The notes under the pieces were generated by a model. The model ran no database searches and had not been told where the DNA came from. It saw only the letters and a list, made by a program, of their open reading frames with translations. 64,000 nt of DNA. Source: Phyto melanocephala. Lineage: Eukaryota; Arthropoda; Insecta; Diptera; Rhinophoridae. The position numbers and the translations under genes are program-made. The DNA is taken from the NCBI GenBank assembly GCA_941918925.1, contig OW799236.1, forward strand, positions 66,798,685 to 66,862,684, written 5' to 3'. Shown in pieces: positions 25,200 to 38,037 of the stretch (position 1 is the first letter of the stretch; each line of letters opens with the position of its first letter).

Positions 25200-27845
25200 T
25201 TTATACCCGCCACCAAAAAAATGGTGGGGGTATATTCATTTTGTCATTCCGTTTAACATCGAAATATCCATTTTAGATCCCACAAAGTATATATATTCTG
25301 AATCGGGGCTTGATTTTATGACAATCTAGCTATGTCCGTCCGTCTGTTGAAAGCAATATAGAGGTCGCACCGAAAAAGCTAAAGGGCTCAAATTTTACTA
25401 GAATCTTTCTTATAGACAAGGCTTGTTTGGTATTGAAAATGGGCTAAATCAGAATATTAGGAAGAGAGGTTTAGCTCGTAATACAAGAGTAAATCAGAAA
25501 TCCGTGTCCTTTCAACATTGAATAAAATGAAATTGTGTCCAAACGCATTAACGTTGAATAATAAAACTTCGAATTTATATTTCTTAAGAAAAACAATATT
25601 CTTCCTTGAAAATGTATTAGGAAAGTAGTTATAGATCAAAATGAACGAAAATTTATACCGCGCAGAGTATTTTTGGGTATATTCAAAATTTAAAACTTAA
25701 TTAAACTGACAAAATTAGATATATGATTCTGAAATTTTGCAAACACTGCTTTTAGTCAAAGGCTTTGTTTTCAAGGAAAATAAATGCAACACGCCTACTT
25801 CTATGCCCACCTCCCATATAAAATTTTATTGAAATATCTTAGTTGTATTCATTAGCAGAAATAACTTCGACACGCCTACTATTACGACCACTTTTCACGT
25901 TATCTACTGTAAATGAAATTTAAAAACTAAAAAAACCGACAAAATTAAAGGTATGATGATGAACGATGCTACAGATATTCTTCAAGTCAATCTCACTGTT
26001 ATGCCAGAAAGTTAAGGAAACACGCTTACTTTAACGCCTACCTCCTATATAACGGTTTATCATAAATTGATATAATTTCTTTATGGGAAAATTTTTTTGA
26101 AGAATAAAGGACTATATTGAAATATCTCAGATTTATTTATTAGCATAAGCTATATTTACATGCCTACTTCAACGCCCACTTTCATTGAAAGACTAAATTT
26201 TCGAAGTTATAAATGGCAAGTGATACATATTTTAGTATGATGTGATTATTCCATAGCGATAACTGTTAATAACAAAACAAATATAGAAGATAAAAGATTC
26301 GGCAGAGAATACAGTGCTATTACTTGTTTAGATTAAACTTTGAATCTCTCATTATAAAAGCGATTCCCAACTTATTATCAAAATTGTTTTCCACATTTTG
26401 TGATGAGAAATAAAAATATTGCTACATATATCCTTCTAGTCAATGTTACTCTTACAGCAGAAGGTTAAGGTGACATGCCCTCTTAACGCATACCTCCCAT
26501 ACAACGTTTTATCCAAAGTTCATATATATTATCTATTTTCAAGTTTGTGGAAGAATAAAGGACTATATTAAATAATATCTCAGTTATATTGACACACCAA
26601 CTTAAACGCCCACTTTCATTGAAAAACTAAATTTTCGAAAATAATTTACTAGCATATCGAAGTTATACAAAGAAAGTGATACACATTTTAGTATAAAGAG
26701 ATTATTGCAAAGCGATTACTGTTAATAACAAACAAATATATTTTGTGCTATAAATTAGGTTATTTCCCGGGAATTTGAGTTATTTAATCTTCCTGACTTC
26801 CCGGGGTTATTTTTCGGGATCCCGGGATATAAAAAAGGTGGCTACGATTCGAAAGCAGATGCTTATATTATACTAGCCAAGCCCGGCGCGCGTTGCTACG
26901 CCCCTTAATGAATCAAAATGCATTCTGAATTTTAATTGAATATTAAGTGCAAAAACCTAAAAATTATAATTTTTTGTACGGGCGTGGCGTTGCCCACTTT
27001 TCTAATCACGAAATTGTAAAGTCATAACAGCTCAATATGTGTGCAAAGTTTCAGAATAATCGGTCTAGTGGAAGTACCTCAAAATGATATCTTTTTTTTT
27101 TTTGGGCGTGGCACTGCCCACTTTCCTAATCACGAAATTATTAGGTCATGACAGCTCGATATGTGTGCAAAGTCTCAGAAAAATCGGTCTGGTGCAAGTA
27201 CCTCAAAATTAAAACTTTTTAGGGGATTGGCCCCGCCCACTTTTTTTACAACGAAATTATTTAGTCGTGAGAGCTCGATATGTGTGCAAAGTTTCAGAAA
27301 CATCGGTCAAGTGCAAGTAGCTTAAACTGATAATTAATTTTTTATGGGCGTAGCCCCGCCCACTTTTCTAATCACGAAATTATATGGTTATGACAGCTCA
27401 GTATGTGTGCAAAGTTTCAGAAAAATCGGTCCAGTGCAAGTACCTCAAAATTAAAACTTTTTTAGGGGCGTGGCCCCGCCCACTTTTCTTATCACGAAAT
27501 TATTTAGTCATGAGAGCTCGATATGTGTGCAAAGTTTCAGATAAATCGGTCAAGTGCAAGTAGCTTAAACTGATAATTAATTTTTTATGGGCGCCGCCCA
27601 CTTTTTTCACCCATAAACACTCCCTGGAATGTGTACAACAACTTGCTAAAGTTTGAGTCCGATCGGTTTTACAGTTTCAGAGTCTATAGCTAACACACAC
27701 ACACACACACACAGAGTTTCACTTTTATATATATAGATTTATATTTTAGTATAAAGATTACAGTTAATAACAAAATAATGAATTTTGTGCTATAAAAGTA
27801 CAAAAAATTCGGCACAGCCGAATATGGTGCTCTTACTTGTCTGTT
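25200..27845 (+). mobile_element. 'cccgccacc' dispersed repeat, copy 2, compound and interrupted
   Basis: The head tatacccgccaccaaaaaaa is at 25203, followed by the same landmarks as at 7772-8230. Internal segments with cgcctact and gcccacct repeat imprecisely at 25790, 26010, 26160, 26470 and 26600. Tails with attcggca and gaatac/gaatatgg are found at about 26293-26325 and 27805-27840, so either two copies overlap or the inside was duplicated. A tandem-unit element (26876-27738) is inserted between the two tails. Confidence 0.55.
26876..27738 (+). mobile_element. Element with about 120-bp tandem units, copy A (six units)
   Basis: It has the head actagccaagcccggcgcgcg, a body of about six units starting gggcgtggc..gcccactttt at 26990, 27104, 27223, 27346, 27466 and 27590, each with tcacgaaatt, gtcatgacagctc, atgtgtgcaaagtttcagaa and aatcggtc, and a final non-repeat part (ataaacactccctg, gagtctatagctaacacaca) ending in atatatatag. 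No protein is encoded. The class is uncertain; it might be Helitron-like or a parasite of a non-LTR element. Confidence 0.75.
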
Positions 27846-28939
27846 TATGTATTTTTTACTTTAATGTCCATTTCCAAACTATTTGATTTTGTTGTTATTT
27901 TTGTGTTACCTTTGCTTTAAACTCATAAAATCTGCCAAATTGTTGTGAGATTTTCCGTTTTCAAACTTGTATTCCTTAAGCTTCTATTAAGAAAGGCAAA
28001 GTACTATATTGAATACAACGACTTATGTAAGATTAAAAATACCTAAAATGTTCATGTCTTTTAGGCATTCACAAAATAGATTTGAATGTCCTGAATAGTT
28101 ACGGTTGAAACAATTCCAAATGAAATATGACATACATTTGCACACGCAAATACACTCACTCTTCTTCACACACTATTAAATTTATCCTCATAAACATACA
28201 TACATATGTGCCTTAATATCTAGGAAGAGATTTATACACTATCTACAACCACCACCATAATCGCCTAACCACACACATTAAGAGTTATTTGTATTTGTTG
28301 GACTTACAGTGCTTTCTTACCATCTGCTTTTACCAATTTTAGCATGAGCATTGTATCTTGTTTGAGTACATAGTGTGTTATTTGATAATGATGTCTAACT
28401 CTAAAAGACCAAGTTATTAATTTGTTCCTTTAAATCGTCTGTTTATTTGCAATTTTATGTGGACGTGTGTCTGCATCTAGATTGTTATTGTGGGTTAGTG
28501 TGGAAAATAAAATTGTGTCAGTTTACTAATGGCTATTAAGTGATATTTACTTTAAACTTAGTGGTAAATTAATACCTGGCGCTGTTCTATTTATAATTTT
28601 TTTCCTATTCGCTTCCTTTGTGTATTGTTCGCTATACTTAAGAAAAAAAAGGGTTTGTTTGAGTGACAGGAGAAAGAAATATATGCGTTAGTTGTGTTTT
28701 AAAAACAAATATAAGCTAATTAGATTAATTGAGTTATGAATCAGTATTTGCTTCTCAAAAATACTTTATGAATATTTCCAAAAAAAAAAGAAAAAAATAA
28801 TAAAAAACTTTTATTGCTAATTTTCGATAAAAGCAGAAGAGGTCATAAAATATCTATTAAAAGAACATTTATCCAAAAGTTAAAAAAATTGTCATAAATA
28901 GGTCATAAAAATAATAAGATTCATCATATCGGAAGATGC
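27846..28939. other. No recognised feature
   Basis: AT-rich, unique-looking, upstream of the candidate promoter at 28940. No binding-site cluster could be recognised. Confidence 0.6.
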
Positions 28940-28970
28940 TATAAAATAGACAATGTTTTTATCAGTCAGT
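28940..28970 (+). promoter_or_regulatory. Candidate core promoter: TATA box plus initiator-like motifs
   Basis: TATAAAATA at 28940-28948 is followed by two overlapping TCAGT motifs, with the A at 28964 or 28968. That puts the TATA box about 24-28 nt upstream of the possible start, close to the usual insect spacing. The motif TCAGT is the arthropod initiator consensus. An ATG with a signal-peptide-like product follows at 29026. In AT-rich DNA the TATA box alone would mean little; it is the combination that supports the call. Confidence 0.45.
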
Positions 28971-29025
28971 TCCGCACAGTTCGTTTTCTATATAATTTAA
29001 AAAAAGTAAAATTCTGGCAGATAAA

Positions 29026-29101
29026 ATGTCTAAATTTATGTTTTACTACATCCTCCTGGACATGGTGGTATCTTTATGTCTCTTAAATGCACAAGAAAAT
29101 G
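29026..29101 (+). CDS. Candidate first exon of a small secreted protein (signal peptide)
   Basis: From the ATG at 29026 the frame encodes MSKFMFYYILLDMVVSLCLL and then NAQEN: a hydrophobic core followed by a small-residue cleavage site (LNA|Q), then a donor G|gtaaac at 29101. This is a normal first-exon layout for a fly secreted peptide or protein, 58-62 nt downstream of the putative transcription start. The continuation is unclear. Acceptors at about 29163 and 29245 both lead to stops within a few codons, and reading through the donor also stops quickly. It may encode a very short secreted peptide, have distant exons, or be the relic of a lost gene. I do not recognise the family. Confidence 0.35.
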
Positions 29102-30533
29102 GTAAACATCGTAACACATTTTAAAATTTTAATAATTTACTTTTCATTACGTTTTTTTCGAAGGTTATCAAATTATATAACGTCATAAACGGTGTTTTAG
29201 GATTTAGAACCTTTTTAAATTTAATTTTAATTTGTTGGTTTTTTAGCTGTATACTTTGTGGGGTTATTAAAATTTATTTAGCAAAGGAGTGTTAAGAAAT
29301 TACGATTTTATTGCTGATAAAAATTAAAAATTCTATAATGACAAGATTCATTAAACCTGGCTCTGATTCTGCAAAATCAAATCTTAGAATATCGTATTCA
29401 TACAGTCATTGGACATCATTACTTCCAAATTTTTATAACATTAACTTAATTTTGAACTGTCACTTTAAACTTTTAGCGAAATTTACTACCAACATATTAA
29501 ATCAATTAATTTATAAAATTTTAAAATTTTACTTCTTTTCTTGTTTCTGTTTGAAAACGAATAAAAACTAGACTCTCTCGGACATTTACGATTTTATATT
29601 AACTATGATTCGTAATAAATATAACGAAACAAGTAATTGCAAAACAAAAAGTGAGTCGGACGTGGATGCGATTAGTTCTAATCCCTTTCTTATTGCTTAC
29701 AACAAAATAGGGTAAAGTGTTAATCTCACCATTACTAAACCCATTGGATTAGTTCTTGCATGTACAATTTTAGTTTTTAAGTTTAGTAAAAAATTGTTTA
29801 TATATAATTCTTACATGATAGTGAAAGAAATGAAGAAGTTCATGAAGAAGTTCACATGATTTAAATAGAGCTGCTTTTTAGTCTTAAGCAAATGCGAGGA
29901 ACAACACAAATTCTATGAATATTTTATAGCTGTCTTGTAAATTTTGCTGTTAATGCGAATCTTCTGAGATTCAAATAATGATGTTCTTTTCGACGATTTA
30001 TCCCTTCAAAATCTGCGAAATATGGTTTGAAATTTTGTTAAGCAGTAGTCCAAGATAAAACTACGTTTAGAAAATACAGCCAGAACTGAGCTTAAACTGC
30101 ATAACTTGAATAACCACTAACAACGCGTTATACTATAGTTAATGGAAGGCCTGAAGAAGTAAAATATAACAACATTTTCTCTACATTTGATTTAGCAAAA
30201 AAAATGCTTAATAGAAAAATTAATTATAAAGGAACAGAAAGTAAAAATAAAATATTTATTCTAGGGTTAAAAACAACTTTAATTTTATATCAATATTGTG
30301 AGATTTAAAGGGGAAAAAGTCGTAACTATTATATTTGACTTAAATATCTGCTATTTGATTTAGAAAGAGTTCTTGGATTTTTTACTTTTGCATTGTTAAC
30401 TTTATTTTACTGGTCAAGTACTTTCATTTGATATATTTCATTATATTAATATTTAAATTTTAGTCAGGCTTGAGTTCGTAATAACATTCTTAATTTTTAC
30501 AAAAAAAGTTCGACAAAATAAAAATTCAACTTC

Positions 30534-30537
<4 letters not shown>
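29102..30537. other. Downstream of candidate secreted-peptide exon; no clear exon
   Basis: Possible acceptors at 29163 and 29245 lead only to very short reading frames. The frame at 29311-29571 has no signal, domain or acceptor that fits phase 1, so I do not join it. Confidence 0.5.
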
Positions 30538-30599
<62 letters not shown>

Positions 30600-30600
30600 A
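30538..30600. repeat. (TA)n microsatellite, about 60 bp
   Basis: An almost pure alternating TA tract with one interruption (tatacatata). It lies directly upstream of the head of a tandem-unit element. Other elements of this kind also end or start at short TA tracts, which may reflect target preference. Confidence 0.9.
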
Positions 30601-30601
30601 A

Positions 30602-32350
30602 AACTAGCATTTGACCCGACTTCGATAGCGCAGTTCTTACTATTTATTGAATACTTAAGTTCTATTTTTATATATTAAATATTTTTGGTTCAATTTATGA
30701 AAATTTGTATCTCTGATTTAATTTACTTATAAAAATAAAAAGTAGAGTGAGAATATATCGGGCATATATTTTCCAACGAAAAGCAAGATCAATGCTACTG
30801 AGTTTCAAAAATTAAGATTCATAATTTACAAAAATGACCTTAAAAATAATAAAAGTAACATTTTTTCCTTCACTAAAACTTTCACTTGGTTTAGTATTAC
30901 CTACATTCAGAATTCTATGTATACAAAATATAAAAAAAAGAGAAAAAGTAATTTTTGTCATCCATAATATTAGGAGTTAGACCTCGGATCAAGAAACACT
31001 AAATTTAAGAATCCATGTTAACAAACGTAAGAATACAAAGAGTACAATAAAAATGCGAAAAAGCTTTTTTGTATCTTCAATATCATTTTAATTCTAAACT
31101 TGAATCAATAATCCTTTATTTCACAATCCTACCTTCATAAACGTAAAAAATACAATAAGTACCATAAACATTAAAAAAAGTACCTTTTTGGTCACCCATA
31201 ACATTCTCAGTCTCACCTTGTATTTATAGTCACTAATTTCAAAATTCTAGCTTAGCAAACGTTGAAAATACAGGAAGTACCATAAAAAATCAAAAAAGTA
31301 CCTTTTTGGGTCGCCCATAGCATTTTTAGTCTCACCTTGTATCTATGGTCACTAATTTCAAAATTCTAGCTTAGCAAACGTTAAAAACACAGGAAGTACC
31401 ATAAAAATTCAAAAAAGTACCTTTTTAGTCGCCCATAACATTTTCAGTCTTACCTAGAATCAATAGTCCTTGATTGCACAATCCTATCTTCATAAACGTA
31501 CAAAATACAAAAAGTACCATAAAAATTCAAAAAGTACCTTTTTGGTCACCCATAACATTTTTAGTCTTACCTTGTATCAATAGTCCTCTATTTTACAATT
31601 CTTCCTGTATAAACGTAGAAAATATAAAAAGTACCATAGAAATGCGAAAAAGTACATTTTGGTCCAGGTTCCAGGTTCCAAATTCCAAGTTTAAAATTTT
31701 CAAATATCTATGTAACAAAATATTTTAATAGACATGACTTAAAGTCAGTAAATCTACTCTTTTTTGCAAAAAAATGATTATGCTCTAAAAAGTACCCAAC
31801 TGTTTTCCCGATTTTTCTCTTTTACTAAATTACACAATTTTTTATGTCTGATGAAATCCCAATTAAAAATTTTGTGAAAATTAGCCGTCTATGTAGGCAT
31901 TACATACATTTTCCAGAATTTTCCCCTTTTTGGTACCTTTTGTGTCCCCAAAAAAGTTTCCAAAAATTTCACCTAAATAATTGTCCATATTCTATTAGGC
32001 AATAATAATGATAAAATCTTGTCACATTAAAATATATTACAATAGTTTCTTTTAAAAAAAGTACAAAACAAAGGGACAATTTTTACCCCTTATACATGTA
32101 AATTTGAAAAAAGTGCCAAATTCATACTAATATTTTTCACGTATTACTTAAAACAGTTTAAACCTTTTTCCTAGCTTTATGTGTTTGGAAGTTACGCAGG
32201 GTACCAAAGAAGTACCAAATTATAGTTTTTACCGGTTTTTCCCCTTATGGGTTGAAAATTAAAAAAGGCCAGACACCTGTCTGCTTATTTTTTGTGCAAA
32301 TTACAATACTTTTTCAATTTAATTTTGGTTAGCTATTTAAAAAAAAATAT
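30602..32350 (+). mobile_element. Second tandem-unit element, 117-119-bp units
   Basis: After a long (TA)n tract comes a head actagcatttgacccgactt, then less regular repeats, then five regular units marked by aagtaccat at 31156, 31275, 31394, 31512 and 31629, each containing agtacctttttgg, cacccataacatt and agtctcaccttgtat. A non-repeat 3' region with fttttacccgtttt-like motifs (31790-32350) follows. No coding capacity is seen. Confidence 0.65.
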
Positions 32351-35089
32351 ACAGAAAAACATTTGTACTTTGGTGCCCATGTCTCAGCCAGTTTCAAACC
32401 TATTTATTTGATTATACTGAAAAATAATTTTTGAGATTATGGACTATAATTTAATGTCTTTAGCGTGTCGAAAATTTTAATTATGTTTAAAAACTTAATA
32501 TATGTACTATATCCAAAAAATATTTGCTTATCAATTTGTCGATTAGTGACAGATTTGTCGAAACATTTCTAAATACATATCATATTTGAAACTAGTCAAC
32601 AACTTGTATATAAATTATCACCTGGATAATAAATTTTAATTTTTGTAAAAAGAATAACATGGGAAAACTCAAAAGCAGTGTTCATTTGCTCATATCTATT
32701 TCTAATTCTCTGACAGTACACACCGGTTTTGAGAAAGTCCGAAATTGACAAATTTAAAGGATGTGGATATGTGTTCTCTTTCTATATTTTTTTTCTAGCC
32801 GTATACACAATCTTGATTTTACTAAAAAAAGTTGTGTTCCATATTTCATATATTTGCTGACAGGCCTTTTTAAATTGTTGCTCATTGTATGCAACCAGCG
32901 TTATCAACTCGGTGAGTCATTGCTCGGCGTTTGTTTCTTTATTATTTAGTGACATCAAATACTAAATTTTAATTTAATTTTTATAATTGAAAACAATTTT
33001 CGCAAGGAAAATTATGTTAAGTATCCCTTAAGTATCTTGTATCTTTAAAAAATTAAAAAAATATTTACTCGTTGTAAAATGATATTAGGTTGAAAATACT
33101 TTCAACGTATTGTATTAAAACTATTAGAAAATATTACAAGGATGGAAAGTGTACAAAATTTCTGATATTTGAGCGATTTTTTTGTTTTACAATATTATTG
33201 TAATTTAATTCCGATGCTCGTTACTTTATATCCTTTCTGGTTTATGGAGCATAAATCACCTACTTTTATAAAATTAAATTGCTATGATAACTTATTTTGG
33301 AAGTAAAGTTTTAAGTTGATCGAACCTATTGAATATTTAAAAAATTACATTTGTATGGAAATGCATTAAAGAGATGAAAATTAAAAAGAGAAATTGATAT
33401 GCAAACACTTTTTATTTTACAAGTTTACATAGCAACAACTGACACCCTGATATGGTGTTGTGGCCAGATCGTATAAAGAACAGAATACCAATATAACTTT
33501 AGTTTTATTGCCAGTTGTAAAGAATATTTTTCCAGAGGACAACTGAGCTGTAAATTTTCTGTAAAATAGTGATTATATTAGCAACTGTGAAGTTAAATTA
33601 AAAATTAAATAAAATTTTTTTGAATCAAATAATGGGATTTTTTATATTTAAATGTCAAAATTTATAATTTTTTCAAATAAATAGAACTAAAACTAAACAA
33701 TTTTAAATTCAGTGATATTTTTTACGCACCTTTTTAGGGCATGTATGCAACAGTGTATTATGAATGGCGTCCAAGGCGGTGCGTATGATTAATATTTAAT
33801 TATACATTAAATACATGCATTTCATACGTCCCCGTATCACGCCAATGCTAAAAAGAAGTCTTTGTTGAGAAAAACAAACAAAATAAATTAATATTTTTTA
33901 TTAAAAATTCGATTTTCGTTCTTTATTAAATCATACTTTAGAAAAACTAATGTGTATTACAAAAATTAAATATAAACTAATATTAGTAATAAAATGGTTA
34001 TGAATGGAAATGAATAATATAAATGTGTATAAAAAATGAATATTTATGATATTTTAGAAATACTACTCGAATATTAAATAAATACAATTCATTATTTAAA
34101 GTTTAAATTTTTTTTTACTAAAAAAACAATTTAACTTAAAATATTTTATTTAAAATTAAGTGATATGAAACCAATTAATATTTAATGACATATATTTTTG
34201 TTTGTCTAATATTTAATAAATGTACTTGTCTAACTATAAATTTTTTTCTTATATATATTTTTATAGTTTTTTTTTCAGATTGTAAGAAAAATCTTAACTT
34301 AAAATAATAAATCAAATGTGGTCTATTTGAAAAGTTGATTTTTTTTGTTAAAAAGGTTTCATTTTTATTTTTTTAATTTAATTTTTTTTATTTGCTTATA
34401 TATTGACTTAAGCTTAATTTATTATAAATATTAATTTTTTCCCTCTTAACATATCCTAACAAATGACAAACATTTCTTTTGTAATTTATCTTATTTTTTC
34501 TTATATGAACTTTTGTTAAATTTTATATGGAATTTTAATGATTTCTGTACAAATTTCATTTGTATGCGATCAGTTTTCTTAATAACTTTAAATAAAATTT
34601 AATTTGTTAAACAAAATTTATACGATTTGCAATTTATTATTTTTTTTGTAGGTGTTGGTTTTAAATTTATATATAAAACAAATTATTTTTTATTTTCTTT
34701 TTGTTAGAAAAATATCACATTGATAATGTGTTCTTTTGTTAATTAATTTTTACTTATTAAATAAATGAAATGAAGTTATTTCTTGATTGAAATAATCGGT
34801 TTGTTATGGGAGAAGATGTAGTAAATTATTTTGTTATCGGTTAGTTGAAGAAATGTTATAAATAATTGTTTACTATTCACTTATTTAGATTAAGCGAGAT
34901 TTTTAAAAGTGCCAGAAATAGCTATTGCGTTCAAAAATTTTGTTTATGTTTTTAATCACATTTTATAAATAAAAGCTGGTGAAAAGATAATGCAGACTAA
35001 ATAAAGAAACAGCCTAATATAACTTTATTCTTTAAATCAGCGATCAGATATTTTAAGGCAAATAACATACCGCTAGCAATGAGGGTACT
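32351..35089. other. No recognised feature
   Basis: Extremely AT-rich (33600-34900 nearly lacks G and C). It shows no repeat partners in the window. Confidence 0.6.
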
Positions 35090-35620
35090 TGCCCTCAGTA
35101 CTATATTCGTTCTTTAGTTTATCGTGACTATCCACATGGTACCGTAAGAGATTTTTATCGAACTAGTAGACAACATTTAATTCGTATTGCAGAAAATTTT
35201 GGACGTGTATGGGTCCTACGTCAATTGGTTTAAGACTTAAAACCCGCAGATCATCGGCAACGTTTCAATTAAAAACATTTCATCAGTTGAACAGAAATAA
35301 AATTAGCTCTTTCAAAATCTTATTATTAGACTAATCTTATCTTCATTATAATGGCTTTGTGAATAAGTCGAACCGTAGGTTCTGGAGTACGAAAAATCCA
35401 ATTAAAATATGTTTGAGCCATAAATCTTTAAAACTGAAAGTGAAAGTGCTTTAACGGTAAATAAAGAGTGGTATTGGTTTATAACAGAAAGGTTTTTAAG
35501 TCATGATCTTAAAAATAGGCACGAAGTGTAGTTTCAATATTCTAGAACGACTACCCAAGCTGCTTGAGAAAAACGGCACTTTTAAGTGAAATTTTTGGAG
35601 AGAGAATGATTTGCAGGTTT
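35090..35620 (+). pseudogene. Tc1/mariner-superfamily transposase relic, copy 1
   Basis: Fragments in the plus-strand frames give LKPADHRQRF (about 35233), then SYLHYNGFVNKSNRRFWSTK and NP (about 35336-35400), then LTVNKEWYW and a TTTQAA stretch where family members have the QQDGATCHTA region. The order matches a transposase family found in insects with the DEAHF.LNGYVNKQN motif. Stops, frameshifts and lost catalytic positions make it clearly dead. Confidence 0.6.
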
Positions 35621-37865
35621 TTACGATTTTTTTCTTTAGAATTGTTTTAAGGAGTTAGTTTAGTAAAATTTTGTAGTAAGATTACAACTTTAATAAGATA
35701 TAATAATACTGAAAACTTAAAAGTTTTATATGAGTATTGACAGCTAAGTCAAGTTAATTACAACATTATTGTAACAAAGTTCAGAATAAGGGTGGTGGTG
35801 TATAAAAATTTCAATTTTCCTGTATTATAATCTTCGAAAAAGTTAGGAAAAAAATATAAACGAAAAGTTTTTAAAGTTTTAAACCCAATGAGGAAACTTG
35901 GCCCACAGTGTACATTCATATGAGTTTATGTTATATGTACTCAATTATTTTTGTATTAACTTATTTTTTTAAATTTTTAATAAAAATTATTACTAAACAG
36001 AACATGATTTCCCAAAGTGGGGATCGCTTTTACCCGGTTTTTTCATTTGTTCTTAACACAATTTTATTTTAAGCACAAAAAAAGTAAATTAAAGATTAAA
36101 TGCTTTGGTCTCGACAACTGATATACATCTGATACCTGCTAGATATTGAGAAGTAAAATAAATTTTGTAAATGTAAAATTTTCACTTTTCTGCATTTAAA
36201 ACCATAGTGGCAGCACTGTAGATAAAAACCAAGAAAGGCATATTAGACTGAATCTCTGATAGTACCCTACACCATAATAAACATAGGTATAGTGACCACA
36301 TCATAGCTTGCAGTTTTAATGTTATATGCCATTTTGTTTTACTATTTTCGAGGCCATCTTTATTTTTGAATATTCACAGAGTTATCTGTATTCTAGTTGT
36401 CAAGCTCATTTCAGTTGATACCCACATTTACAGGGTTCATTAATAAATTATTCGCCATTTTATTTAAGCCGCCATCTTGGATTTTAATTTTAATTTTTCT
36501 AGATGTCCAGCCATTTCGTTTGATGTCAATATAGTAGCAGTTGAAGTGGGTACACCTTTAATAACTAGATTTGAACCATAACTAATTTGATTTGTTCGCC
36601 ATTTTGTACTGGCGGCTATTACTGTTTTTAAATTTGTTTATGGAAAACCTTATTTTTTTTTATTTTATTGTTTTCTGTGACAAGCCTTAATATGTGTGTG
36701 GTATATTGCTAATCATTTTCTGTTTATCACACAACTTTTTCACATTCAATATATTGAATAATATTTTTCAAACCTTTTGAATTTATTTTTCTCCAAACGT
36801 TACAACAAATTATAAAGTTAGAATTAAATAATATTAAAATAAAATAACATATTGCTTATTGGTTTTCTAACCCAGCATAAGATATTCTTAACTTAAATTT
36901 AGGTGCAACTGTGGTAAACTTTTGTAATCTTTATTAGCAATCTATAATGAATTTGAAACAAAAATAAATTCTCTCTTTATAAGGCATTAAAAAAAGTTGC
37001 TGGGAGTAATAAAAGTTAGATGAAATAGAAAATTTTGTTCTTGTTGACAATGCAATTGAGGACTTAGGTTTATTTAGTGCAGTGTTACGGTACCATCTGG
37101 CATTATGTAGTTGTATTATAAAAAGCTTTTGTAGTAAATAAAACAATACATAAACAAAAACATAAATATTAAATTGTTTTCCTTTAACGGTTTTTATTGC
37201 TTTTTAGATAACGCCAGACTTGAGCTGTGCGATTAACATTTAACAGTTATTTATATAAAATAAACATAAATTTTGAAAAATATGTTTTATTAGTACAACA
37301 CTTGCAGTTGTAATGGTATCACCTGCTTAGTAGTGCAGTGTATTAAGCACTCATGCTACAATATCCCTTGATAAATATTCCAGAAAGTTATAAATGAATA
37401 TATAAATTATTAAAAAGATATAATAATTTTAACTGTTTCCAAATTACCAGAGTTTTTCGCTGGGAAAGATTTAACTCTAAAGAACAACTTTATAGACTTT
37501 TAAAATACAATCATTACGCATAAATAATTTATATTGCATACTTTAAGGCAATTACCTTAATGAGTAAAGAATTAAAGAGATACAAAAAACCAATTAAAAT
37601 AATTGTGTAACTTCATACTTAAGTAATTAGTATGTATCTATTATGTTATAGGGTGTTTGCATTGAAATTTTATATTATATATTTAAGGATAAGTTAATAT
37701 TACTTTAGTAAATGAAGGTGATATAAAGATTTTGTTGTCGTCGTTTGATTCCTTAACCCCTTCTACAGTATACACAAAAATTTACAAAAGAAAAAAGAAA
37801 TAATAAAAAATTATGTACAATTTAATCATAAAGTCTTTCTTTGTTTATCTTTATAATATTGAAAA
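35621..37865. other. Region 3' of the LRR gene, little recognised
   Basis: Apart from the repeat piece at 36240-36645 I see no feature. Part of it may be 3' UTR of the LRR gene if a distal polyadenylation signal is used. Confidence 0.5.
36240..36645 (-). mobile_element. 'gtctgtccgtctg' repeat, internal part only
   Basis: On the minus strand it holds the internal segments 'aaaatggcg', 'gggtatcaactgaaatg' and 'tgacaactagaatac' that recur at 10740-11040. The head and tail are absent. Confidence 0.4.
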
Positions 37866-37871
37866 TTTATT
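37866..37871 (-). terminator. Candidate polyadenylation signal of the LRR gene
   Basis: The minus strand reads AATAAA here, about 170 nt past the TGA. It is the first canonical hexamer I found downstream. In DNA this AT-rich such hexamers are frequent by chance, so a much longer 3' UTR using a more distal signal is equally possible. Confidence 0.3.
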
Positions 37872-38037
37872 TACACATACATGTACTGTATGTACGGTTT
37901 TAACTATAATTGCTGTAATTATAGTTATTTGTCTTTTGTTTTTTTGTCTATGTTTTTGTGGTGTCGTGTTGTTGTTGCTGCTGCTGATATTCTCCTAAGT
38001 GTGACATTCTTATAGCATGACCCATAGTACCCTGGGG

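Noticed and set aside
29311..29571. 86-codon frame downstream of the signal-peptide exon
   Set aside because: No phase-compatible acceptor joins it to the exon and no domain is seen.
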